Assembly: GCA_020747015.1 (NCBI GenBank)
Contig: JAGTJM010000004.1
Location: forward strand, 992,001-1,056,000
Length of the DNA: 64,000 nt
Direction of reading: 5' to 3'
Source of the DNA: Pyrenochaeta sp. MPI-SDFR-AT-0127
Taxonomy: Eukaryota; Ascomycota; Dothideomycetes; Pleosporales; Cucurbitariaceae
Below are positions 12,538 through 22,393 of the stretch, piece after piece; the stretch's first letter is position 1, and every line of letters starts with the position of its first letter. Position numbers and translations under genes: made by a program. The notes below the pieces were generated by a model. That model was not told where the DNA came from. It was given only the letters and a program-made list of their open reading frames with translations, and made no database searches.

Positions 12538-13402
12538 CACCTGGGCGTTTGGTGTGGGATTGCTGATTTCTGTGTCCTGCCACGACCGCCAAGCAGGCCT
12601 GGTCGTCGAACTGCTCACTTCGCTTCGAGCAAACAAATGATTACCTTGGATGTTCGTACGAGAATCCTAAAGGATGCGTCCCAGAATGGGGTTTTGCAAG
12701 GGCTGCCAAGCAGGGCGGAAAGCAGCGGGCTTTGCTCAGCGTCCCGAAAGCCAAATTTCGATCAATATTGCTGTGCCGCCAAATGGCATTGCCTTCCAAC
12801 ATCAGCGGCGCGGCGGCACCGAAATCAAGCGTTCGCCAACCAGCGGGCGCGCAGCTTCGGTGGGCGTAACTCGAAGCGTGAGGAGACAAGCACGGTGGAT
12901 CTGCGGCGGCGCGTCTTTCTCGAAGAACAAGCAGAACAGCGGGGACTGGGCCGGCGATGTGCTAGCCCCGATTCGCGTGCGTGAGACATGGCCGGGCAGG
13001 CGATTGGGCAGCGGGTTGATGAAGGATGGTGGTGGACGCTGGCAGCTGCCTGTTGCAGCGTAGTGTGTCGTCGTACCGAGATGCACAGGCGCCGTTCGTG
13101 GGTGTGGGGAACAGCCGAGCAGCAGTGAGGGGGCAAGACAACGCCCAGAGGAGGCGGAGGGCTGGGCGCCCAGTCGGAGCGGCAGTCAATCGCTACGGGA
13201 ATGGGTAAGGAGCAGAGGCGCCACTCGGTCGTTTCCGAGCAGCGACATGCAACCCGGTGCTGTCTCTCTGCGTGATGCTCGACTGAGCAGCGCAGTCGCT
13301 CTGCCCAAACGCCCGCATGGTACCACGTTCGTCCAGGATGGTGATATGCGGCACCGAAGAATGCCTGTCTGCGCCAGGGTGGTACCACAAGCATGTCGTC
13401 CA

Positions 13403-13408
13403 GATAAG
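13403..13408 (+). promoter_or_regulatory. GATAAG site upstream of PTR2
   Basis: AGATAAG, an HGATAR match 0.48 kb before the PTR2 start codon. It is the second of three such sites on the same strand. Confidence 0.3.
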
Positions 13409-13585
13409 AGACGGCTAGGGGGCGGATGGCGTGAATGGCTGGCGGCCCCCCCTGCCAGTTGAGATCAGCGGCGGTGCCAAGTCGAGAAGCAATGTCGCCA
13501 TGGTCGCCGTGGGTGGGCCACAATTCTTTACTGGGCTTGGCTCTGCCGAAGCTCTGACAGCAGTGGCTGCGGCATTGGCATATTT

Positions 13586-13591
13586 GATAAG
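13586..13591 (+). promoter_or_regulatory. GATAAG site upstream of PTR2
   Basis: TGATAAG, an HGATAR match 0.3 kb before the PTR2 start codon. It is the closest of the three sites and so the best candidate for nitrogen control. Confidence 0.3.
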
Positions 13592-13888
13592 GCGGGCGTG
13601 TTAGAGGCCCGTCGTGCAAACGGAGGGCCTGAGTGAACAGCTAAACCTGACTAGCCCGGCTGCAACGTCGCAGCGCAAACTCACCTGCTCGAAACAGAAC
13701 CCGACAAGAGGTTCCAAGACACGCTTGAACGAGCTCTTTTGCCGCGGCCATGTTGCAGGGCTAAGTATTAATTGCGCGCGACTCCCCGGCCCTGCCTGTG
13801 CCTCTCCAGCAGGAAGCTCTTTCTCTCCCGCCGCTCGTATTCTTTTGCCAACCTACTCAGCATCTGCCGCTGAAGCGTGCTGCTAACC

Positions 13889-15898
13889 ATGGCTGCCAAC
13901 TCAGCTTCCAACGCCGTCGACATGGCCCTCAGCAATGAGCCCAAGATCGCGACGCCCCTCTACGAAGTCGGCGAGAAGCAGGCCCTTGCCCGCTCCGACA
14001 CCACCGGCAGCCACCACGGCCAGCCTCTGGTCGAGTTTGACGCTGATCTCGAGGGCGAGGAGCCCACGCCAGAAGAGCTGCTCACTCTTCGCCGTGTGTC
14101 TGGCAAGATTCCCTGGACTGCCTTCACCATTGCCTTTGTCGAGTTGTGCGAGCGATTCGGTTACTACGGTTGCCAGGTGCTGTGTAAGTTGCTCGCCTGC
14201 CAGAGCTGCGTTCAATGACTGATTGCGTGCAGACACAAACTTTATCCAGCAGGATCTGCCCATCATCGATGGCGTCGTCCAGGCCACTGGCCGTGACCCG
14301 CGTGAAGAGGGCCAGCCTGGTGCGCTCGGTATGGGCCAGCGTGCCTCTTTTGGTATCGGCCAATTCAACTCCTTCTGGGCTTACACCACCCCCATCATTG
14401 GTAATATCACCCATCCTGAGGTGCATGCAAGACACACACTAACCTCTTACAGGCGCTATCATTGCTGATGAGTACCTTGGCCGCTTCAACACCATTTTCG
14501 TCGCCATTGCCTTTGCCATTCTAGGCCACATCTTGCTCATCATCTCAGCCATTCCCACAGTCCTCACTGGCGGCAAGGCTATTGCTCCCTTTATCCTCGG
14601 TGTCATCACCCTTGGATTTGGAACTGGAGCTTTCAAGGCAAACATCTCGCCGTTGATCGCGGAACAGTACCGCCAGTCCAAGCCCCGTGTCATCAAGGAC
14701 CCCAAGACCGGCGAGAGGGTCATCTCAGACCCAAACATCACCCTTTCGAGGATTTTCCTCTATTTCTACATGTTTATAAACATGGGATCTCTGGCGGGTC
14801 AGTTGTCCATGGTGTACGTGGAGAAGTACGTTGGGTTCTGGTGCGCGTGGTTGCTGCCCACCATCATGTTCTGCTTCTGCCCGGTCGTCCTTTGGTTCTG
14901 CCGCAAGAAGTACCACATGAGCCCTCCTACAGGCTCCGTCTTGATCCGCGCTGTGAAGCTTCTTGGTCTCGCCATGAAGGGCAAGTGGTCTGTCAACCCA
15001 GTCCAGACGCGCAAGAACTTCAAGGACGAGCGATTCTGGGAGGACGTCAAGCCCAGCCATCTTGGCGCCAACAAGCCGAGCTGGATGCAGTTCGATGACG
15101 CCTGGGTAGATCAGGTTGCTCGTGGTCTGAGAGCCTGCTCTTGCTTTACCTGGATTCCTCTCTACTGTAGGTTTTCTCCTGCTCTTTCTCAGGGCTTCAA
15201 TCTAACGTGTTCCAGGGCTCTCGTACAACCAGATGAACAACAATCTTACCTCGCAGGCCGCCACTATGACCCGTAACGGTGTACCGAACGATGTCATCAC
15301 CAATCTCAACCCCATCTCCCTCGTCATCTTCATCCCCATCGTAGACAACTTCCTCTACCCCGCTCTGCGCAAGGCCAACATTCGCTTCACACCCATCAAG
15401 CGCATTGCCTTTGGTTTCTTGCTCGCTTCGTTGGCCATGGTGTCTGCGGCTGTCATCCAGCACTACATCTACAAGACTGGCGCTTGCGGCAAGTACATGA
15501 ACGACTGCGACGTGCCCGCACCTCTCAATGTCTGGACACAATCTGTACCGTACGTGCTCATCGGTTTCTCTGAGATCTTCACCTCCATCACCGGTCTCGA
15601 GTTTGCCTTCACCAAGGCGCCCAAGAACATGCGTTCGCTCATCACCTCTTACTGGCACTTCATGTCCGCCTTCTCGAATGCGCTGGGCCAGGCTTTTGTC
15701 TCTCTATCTGAAGACCCCCTTCTCGTCTGGAACTACACAGCCGTAGCCATCCTCGCGTTTGTCGGTGGAATCTTGTTCTGGTTCCATCAGCGCAAGACCG
15801 ATCAGAAGGAAGATATCCTCAACATGTTGCCAGACTCGAATTACATTGGCCGCGACCGGAGGCACAGCACCGTCGAGGAGCCTGAGCATCGTGTATAA
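13889..15898 (+). CDS. ptr2: Proton-coupled di/tripeptide transporter, PTR2/POT family
   Basis: Exons 13889-14183, 14233-14400, 14453-15166 and 15216-15898 give 619 residues, normal for fungal PTR2. The protein imports di- and tripeptides with protons across the plasma membrane. The family signature ELCERFGYYG (residues 85-94) contains the proton-coupling E..ER motif at the start of the first membrane helix. Later hydrophobic segments such as IIADEYLGRFNTIF, FVAIAFAILGHILLII and FIPIVDNFLYPAL fit the 12-helix MFS fold. The three introns of 49, 52 and 49 bp have clean GT..AG ends and each keeps frame. The start is the ATG in CCATGG; an alternative frame start 12 bp earlier is only a GTG. The cytosolic N-terminus is acidic, as is usual. 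The gene lies downstream of DPP5 on the same strand. Confidence 0.95.
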
Positions 15899-16610
15899 AC
15901 TTTGTTAATGGAGTCGCTCTTCGCAGGGGTAGTGATGGCGCATCATTCAGGTTTGCACCCATATGCGAAATTTCACGCGTTATGAGCATCGGAACCAATA
16001 TGTTATCCAGAACCACTGATGATGAATACCGATGATACCTATTTGTCTTGATAGTTAATTTGAATCGAGAGAGCAAAATAACACTCTCATTTCTCACTAC
16101 ACCTCTTCTTACCATGCTCCCTCTCTTTCCCGCTTGTGATGACCGCGATAAAGTACTTCTTGCATGATGTTCACAGCATCGATCACTCACAACGTCGACT
16201 GTTAACAATAATACTTATTCTTCACAACGTTGGCGTCTCGCATGTTGATTGTTCAAAAGACAAAAACAACGTCGCTGATGATTCCGCGACATGCCGGATA
16301 GGAGTCACACACTAACTAGTCTTGTTTTAGACCACAGCGACATCGGCTCGAACGACAAGCTTTGATACAGTTTAGCGTCCAGGACAAGACAAGGCTATGC
16401 ATTCCATCTGCTTTGTAAAAGGGCATCAATGAATCCTAGAATGGTAGATACATGTGCTCCCAATGTATTAACTCTATTGAACATCTATGCCACTCATTTT
16501 GCTTCTGAGCACAAGCCCGATTCTAATATGCTCGCACGAGATGTGCGCCACACGCCTGCCGATGGATTTTGCAAGATCTATGAATGTGGAAACGCACCGC
16601 CTTTGCTGAG
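15899..16610. other. Convergent intergenic region
   Basis: About 0.7 kb between the 3' ends of PTR2 and the unknown minus-strand gene. It is AT-richer than the neighbouring exons and probably holds both 3' UTRs. I see no gene in it. Confidence 0.5.
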
Positions 16611-17266
16611 CTAGATGCTTTGCTGACGATGCAGCTGTGTGGCTGCTGCAGATCTTGCGGCAGGGCCCTCGCTCACTGAGCGAATGGGCAGGATGGTCTC
16701 TGCTGCTACCAAACCTTCATTCTCTGTCTGAGCAACTGCATCTGAATCGTCAGACTCGGATGCGGTCCCATCCTCCATTTCTAGCTTGGCCAAGGCCTCC
16801 TCCTCGGCCGCGTCCTCCATTGCGATATGAGCCCAGAACCGTTCCTCCATTTCGAGCTCAATCGCAGCGTCGCCCGGCTCTCTACCATACTCTGCCCTTC
16901 TGAAGTTGTCCAGCTGGTCTAGCTCGAAACGTAGGTCGCTCAGTATCTCTAATTCTTCCGCACGGTTATGCCTGGCTACGCCTTTGCGGTATTCGTTGTA
17001 TGCCCATTCGGCGCGGAGCTTCCAGAGTTCGGCCTCGCCCCAATCGTCACTGGCGCAAAAGATGGAGATGCAGTTTTTGATGATATAGTAGAAAGGGAGA
17101 GTTGGGTCACTGCACATGTCAGTTGTAAACTGTTGGCAGAGTCCAGTACTTACGACAGGGTTTTCTTCGCTTCTGCGATGCATTCTTCCAAAGCGCCTTC
17201 AGCCAATAACTTCTCAACGGCGTCGAGTTGAGTTTCGAATGTACTTGGTGAGGCCGGTTCCGTCAT
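16611..17266 (-). CDS. Unknown acidic protein, two exons
   Basis: Exons 17266-17154 and 17109-16611 join across a 44 bp intron (GTAAGT..TGTGCAG) to 203 residues. The N-terminus MTEPASPSTF leads into helix-forming stretches; the middle has DPTLPFYYIIKN and DDWGEAELWKLRAEWAYNEY, and the C-terminal third is very Glu/Ala-rich and probably helical or disordered. The join gives KKTLSDPTLPFYY, and the start ATG lies 112 nt before the donor. The pattern of conserved-looking aromatic residues suggests a real protein, but I do not recognise a family. No signal peptide or membrane segment is seen. Confidence 0.75.
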
Positions 17267-18129
17267 TTTCGGTCGAGTCTGTCGTTATGTTGGTGGAAAG
17301 GGGCAGTGTATACTCTTGAAATGAAAGAGCAGAAACATGTAGACGAGTTCCGTATTGCCTCATTCATCTTGTGCCAAGCATTGCATCTTCACCGGGAACT
17401 CAGGAGACGAGAGAAAAACGGCGGTATGGAAGCAGATAGATGCCATTGGCTCCTCTGATATTCCTACAATGCCTCACTGACAGATGCACCAGGCGAAAGA
17501 CAAATAGCGATATGGAAGAGAATAAAAGCTATTCCCTCTTCCAATTTTCCTGCACTGTTCCAATACTCTTACATCTTCGATACACTCAGTCGCACCTATT
17601 TGAAAGCCAATATTCTACATCACAAGTGTCGGTCGGTCAATAACAGCACCGAAGGATGTGGAGCTTACGCTCCTTCTTCTGCTTATTGCTAGCCCTGTCA
17701 TGCTTTGCACCTACATTATACCCTCAATTCTAGTCTTGCCCTTGTTCTTGCTCTTGACCTTCCCGACTAGAGAGCCTTTCTTCAAGTTTCAGCTGTCTAT
17801 ATCTCAAAAGTCGAGACGTATATCTTCCGCACTTTCTTCCAGGGGAAGACCACCTGGGGAGTGCCTTTTTAGCGGCGACGCGAGGCCCTTCCTCACGTGC
17901 AACCTAAATCCTTGGTTGCTAAATGAGCCATTCAGCTCTATATATCGATAAATATTTACAGTATCATCCTCAGGCGATCTCGATGCCTTCTCTTCCAATG
18001 AGGATGTCAAGCGAAACTCAAGGAAGATGCGGCATGAGAAGGCGACGCTGACCTCAATGAGAGTAAGTATAGCATGCCGAAACGAAGGCTCACTAACCCC
18101 AGTGAGCCTGAACTATCAGCATTAGATGT

Positions 18130-18390
18130 CTGGACGGCAGAGAGACACAGCGGGTACTTGAGCTACGCGAATTACGACCGAAGCCATCTGCAGAAACGCC
18201 AATCATTATCAAATGGATCAGCGCACGCTCTGAGCTGAGAGTTCTAGAGTCCTTTTTGCCTGACGAACTGCAATGCCAGGAACTTACGTCCCTTGGCGAG
18301 TTTACAGACATTCCAGGCCGTCACTTTGAATAGAATGTGGAGAGTGTCGACCTGGATATCACATGGGATCCGACAGATGGTGAAATAGCT
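18130..18390 (+). pseudogene. Possible relic of a coding exon
   Basis: The plus-strand frame reading RCLDGRETQRVLEL, then SAETPIIIKWISARSEL and LTSLGEFTDIPGRHFE has protein-like composition. A TAG ends it at about 18334, but the same frame continues with NVESVDLDITWDPTDGEI to a TGA. No start, no splice signals and no family were recognised. It may be the remains of a gene inside repeat DNA, or chance. Confidence 0.25.
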
Positions 18391-18731
18391 GCACCTTGAA
18401 GTCTAAGTACTCGTGAGCAACGCAATATTACTTAAAAGGTACTATAAGGCTACCAAGACTTCGAGAGAGCATGTATAGAATGATGCGCTACCCACCGCTG
18501 AACAGAAGCAACTTCGTGAGACACAACGAAGGGATTGTTCAGCGGAAGATCCTTGCTTCACAGTGACGCTTTCCAACAAGCTGTTCATCCAAATCGTGTG
18601 GCTAAAGGGATACTACGTGCAGTACTGAAGGTCTCGGAATTTGGTTTTGGTTATGTTCTAATCGTATGTGGTGTTCAAACTTTGTGAGCTTTGTCCTGGT
18701 ATTCTATGAAATATGAAGAGCTGGTTTGGCG

Positions 18732-18800
18732 AAGACCAACTAGTTATCATTTGTCTTCTGCAGACCGAAAACATACTGAGCACTTCCTGGGATGGAGAGA
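18732..18800 (+). repeat. Dispersed repeat, copy A
   Basis: The core runs GACCAACTAGTTATCATTTG, then TCTTCTGCAGACCGAAA and CACTTCCTGGGATGG. It aligns in order with the other five copies at 19.4, 19.6, 20.1, 23.5 and 23.6 kb. Confidence 0.4.
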
Positions 18801-19414
18801 GGTGGTTTCCATATTGCTGTCTCAAGTCACTGAAGGACTACTAGATGGATAGAGGTGCGTTATTATTACTGTCTGAATAATACCAAAGCACCACCAGATG
18901 CGGAGATGCGCATTCGGTCCGTCATTTAACAAAGGATACTAGCGGCTCCACCAAAGAGATGAATTTCGAATACTGCTACCTAAGTGTCTATACTCACCAT
19001 TCATCTCTTCTACCGATAGTCTCGAGATCGAATTATCGTAGGACTATGCATGCTAGGCGATCCTCGCAGGCCATTAGGAAGTGCAAAGTATCATTTCGTG
19101 CACACATGTTGGGAGTGCCAAATCGAGTCTCATTCTCTTCTTACGTTCTGACTAACCCCCTAAGATCAAGAATTTCCGGCACCCAATTCCTTTGCGCGTC
19201 GATGCCATTTCAAATCACATGCCGACGAAATCTGGGATTGTCCTGCACGAACAGGCCATGACGTAAGTCCCCAGGATATTTGAATATTAAGCTTGCAAAG
19301 GCCCTCTCCAAGCAGCTGACAGGAGGACAACGCGCTCTGGATCATGCTATAACGCCATCGTGCTTTCCCCCGCTACTAACAGCAAACTCAAATCAAGTCC
19401 TTGCCAGAGATAGC

Positions 19415-19650
19415 TATCCACCCTTAGTGACAACAAATTGGCTAATCATTCTATCATGCTTGCCGAAGAAGTAATGGATATCTCATAGGATATGCTGGGA
19501 ATTGTCCATCTTGTTACAGAAACCTCAGTCTTTGCTAGGTACAAAGGAACCATTCTCAATTATTATATAGAGCAGCAACAGCTGCACCTGAAGACCACAA
19601 ACCAGCTATCACCTGTATCTTCCATCTGAGAATATCCTGCATTCCTCGGA
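19415..19650 (+). repeat. Dispersed repeat, copies E and C (double unit)
   Basis: Two cores about 160 bp apart: GACAACAAATTGGCTAAT..CTTGCCGAA at 19431 and GACCACAAACCAGCTATC at 19592. The double unit matches the one at 23455-23700 over its whole length, including the exact 19-mer CACCTGAAGACCACAAACC at 19585-19603, with the same spacing of the two cores. Confidence 0.6.
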
Positions 19651-20078
19651 AGCAATGCCAAAATGGCGGTATGTTCGACAGCTACATATATCCTTACGAA
19701 TTGGGCACCTCCAGGGTCGCGGCAAAGGCATTTCGCCTCCTCAACAGATATTCTCTCAGCAGTGAATAAGGCTCATTTCCTGAAGCGATGGCCATCGCTC
19801 CTACTGAAAATTTTTCAGGATTTAAACCGCGCATACTGAGAGGCTGGAAATAGAGTGGTGTTGAAAGAGATGGGCAGATAGAACAAAGAACCATTCAGCA
19901 CAAGGACCTGGTTCAGCAGTAGAGCTCTCAACAATCCGCGCCTCAGACTATGTCCCCAAGTCAATATTTGGCTCTATACCATATGCTCGGATTCTATTTT
20001 AGTCCTTCTCTGCATGCGAACAGCGTTCACAATTGTAAGCCTTTCCATGTCTTATATAGAACATTCAGAGCTGCCCTG

Positions 20079-20157
20079 ACAACGACTAATCAACCATCAT
20101 ATGTCTTCTGTTGGCTGAAAGAGTACTGAGTTCCTCCTGGGTGAAGGAAAGAGTGGT
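20079..20157 (+). repeat. Dispersed repeat, copy B
   Basis: The core GACAACGACTAATCAACCAT, then TGTCTTCTGTTGGCTGAAA and TCCTCCTGGGTGAAGG matches copy A most closely (TCTTCTG..GACCGAAA, TTCCTGGGATGG), with scattered substitutions. Confidence 0.4.
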
Positions 20158-20284
20158 CATTCTTGGCGACTATAACTGTATTTAAGGTCTGTAGGATGTA
20201 TAGACTGAGCATCTGGGCACGAGATTGAGAAGGTAAGCAGAAGCTCAATCCCCGCCTAATCTCCTGTCCAATTTCGTGCTCAAC

Positions 20285-20320
20285 TGCTTAATCGCCTGCT
20301 TAATCGCCTGCTTAATCGCC
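20285..20320 (+). repeat. 12-bp tandem repeat, three copies
   Basis: The unit TGCTTAATCGCC is present three times without mismatch, followed by a degenerate TTC.. copy. It sits in the gene-poor block 0.55 kb before the SET-domain gene. Confidence 0.8.
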
Positions 20321-20875
20321 TTCTTTACCTTATTATTTCTACTGCTATATTATGTATAGTAGTGTGCGCTGAATGGCGACCATGAATGCGCCAAATATAC
20401 TGTACCCTAGGATAGCGTAGGAAGCCTAGGCTAAGGTCTAACTTTATAGCCTAATCGAGGCCTATCTAGTCTAGACTGACCTATACAGACTGACACATCC
20501 ACAAATGACTGCGTAAGAGTGCCTGTGCTTCTTTGCAATTGTAGTGATAAGAGCCGTGCACAACACCGTCCCGTGAATAAGTGGGTAATGCTCGGTACTC
20601 CGCTGGAATTCCCTTCGCCCTCGCGTCACTCGTGTCACCAGCCTCATTCATCATGCATTCCATGGCTTCTGATTCGTATTACAGCAGGGTTCGTGACATG
20701 TCCGTTGGTATAAAGTACTGAAGCTGCACAACTTGACTGCCATCATCGCTTATCAATTCAATTAACCACCTTTATGTGGCTTTATGTAGCCGCGATTGTA
20801 CCCACGAACTCACTACTCTTGAAATAATCACTTCATACTATACTTCGCATGTGATTTCAAGAGCAGATCAAAGTC

Positions 20876-22393
20876 ATGGGAATCGATGCTGGCTTCGACA
20901 TGGTTCCTCGTCTGTCCAAAGGAATTGTGGATAGACACAACTGGGACCGTTTCATCAGCTTTATCAAGAATCATTACGAAAATGACGATCAGGTCGAAGC
21001 AAAACCGAACTATATCCTATTCAAAGCTGGCGAATACCCTAAACTCCCCTTTGAGGGCCACAAATTTCTGCGTTTCAGCTCTAACGTTTCAGGGTCAAAT
21101 GCACGAACCACAAACGTGGAAAGCTACGTCGATACTGTTACACGTATTGCACAGGTGCACTTCGGCTCCCGTGCTCGGTACTGGAACGATAGTTTCGACC
21201 AATATGGTGAATATAACTGGAACGAAGTCAGTGAATCCATCAGATCGTATGAGCAGGTTCGTTTTGCCCTAGGATAATCGTCCTCCCAGTACCTCGAAAG
21301 TACTTAACACCCTTTTTCACAGGCAGACGAGTTCGAGACTCACGCCAGCATTGCTTCATTTGTCACTGGAAATGATCCCATCAAAGAGCTTGGCATTCCA
21401 GTCTTCGAAGTCCACGATATTCCTGGGAAAGGCAGAGGCCTCATCGCCCGTTTCAATATCTCAAAAGGAACTCTAATTCTTTGTGAAAAGCCGCTTATTA
21501 CAGCTCATCCTATGCCCCTCAATGACCTTGAGCGGAACCTCGCGGCGAAACTGAAGGCACTGCCTAAAGCATCTCAACGGCAGTTCCTATCTCTGCACAA
21601 TAACCGCCCGGGAAAATTTTCATTCAGCAATACTTTTAAAACAAATGCTTTGCCCTGCGGACCAGACTCACCCATTGGCGGGGTTTACCCTACGATTTGC
21701 CTCGTCAATCATAGTTGTATTCCAAATGCTCATCATAGCTGGGACAGCAAGGCGAAGCAAGAAACGATTTATGCAATCCGACCGATCAAAGCTGGAGAAG
21801 AGGTTACAATCTCATATTATTGCGGGCGTACATCTGAATCGCGGCATACCTTTCTCAAAGAAGCTTTCGGTTTCGATTGCAACTGCCACGGTTGCTCTCG
21901 TCCTCCTTCCAAACTCCAAGACAGTGATGCCCGCCTTCTACTGATCCAGGCCCTGGACGATAGAATCGGGGATGCAGATCGTGTGGAACTCAGGCCGGAG
22001 GAGAGTTTGAGCGACTGCCAGTCGCTGCTTCAAATTCTAGAAGACGAATACGAGGGATATATCGGGGTGCTGGGCGCTAGACTGTATTACGACGCTTACC
22101 AAGTCAGCATCGCACATGGAGATCAGGCTCGGGCAGCTGTTTTCGCGGAAAGATCGTATAAATCTAGGGTTACCTGCGAGGGTGAGGACAGCCCTGAAAC
22201 ACAGAGGGTGAAATATCTTGCGCTAAAGCCAGCAACGCATCCTACCTTTGGCATATGCTCTATGAAGTGGAAGACAACAAGGGCCATGGTACCAGAAGGT
22301 CTAGATCTGGTTCAATTTGAGAAGTGGTTATTTGCGCGAGCCAATCATAGTCCCTCCGATCCCATAGATTTTGATGCAGTGTCATACTCATGA
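20876..22393 (+). CDS. SET-domain protein with an extra N-terminal domain
   Basis: Exons 20876-21256 and 21323-22393 (66 bp intron, donor GTTCGT, acceptor TTCACAG) give 483 residues. The N-terminal 127 residues (MGIDAGFDMVPRLSKG...WNEVSESIRSYEQ) form a separate compact unit I cannot name. The second exon opens with VFEVHDIPGKGRGLIA, the SET start, followed by CLVNHSCIPNAHHSW (substrate/cofactor motif NHSC), KAGEEVTISYY and a Cys cluster CNCHGC after SET. This order is that of SMYD-like fungal lysine methyltransferases without a MYND finger. The SET exon has no ATG between the upstream in-frame TAA (21305) and residue MPLNDL, so it needs the first exon. The gene stands alone between two repeat-rich blocks. 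The target protein is unknown. Confidence 0.85.

Larger units (their letters stand above)
12007..13888. other. Intergenic region between DPP5 and PTR2, GC-rich centre
   Basis: This 1.9 kb stretch carries the PTR2 promoter. Its middle (about 12600-13600) is GC-rich, so several long frames are open on both strands, including 264 codons at 12825-13619 minus. Those frames are Arg/Ala/Pro-rich, lack motifs and overlap one another, so I do not call them. GATAAG sites are listed separately. Confidence 0.5.
17267..20875. other. Gene-poor, repeat-bearing region
   Basis: This 3.6 kb block has only short frames on either strand and many TAG/CTAG/TTA words. It holds four of six diverged copies of a repeat (listed separately), a 12-bp tandem repeat and one possible gene relic near 18.1-18.4 kb. 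The look is that of repeat DNA altered by point mutation (RIP-like), though I could not compute RIP indices. Confidence 0.55.

Noticed and set aside
12825..13619. 264-codon minus-strand frame
   Set aside because: It lies in a GC-rich block where several frames are open at once; the composition is Arg/Cys/Pro-rich and no motif or splice context is present.
20390..20500. CTAG-rich segment as a possible structured RNA or attachment site
   Set aside because: The words CTAGG/CCTAGG recur, but no stable stem or flanking duplication could be built; mutated repeat DNA explains it better.
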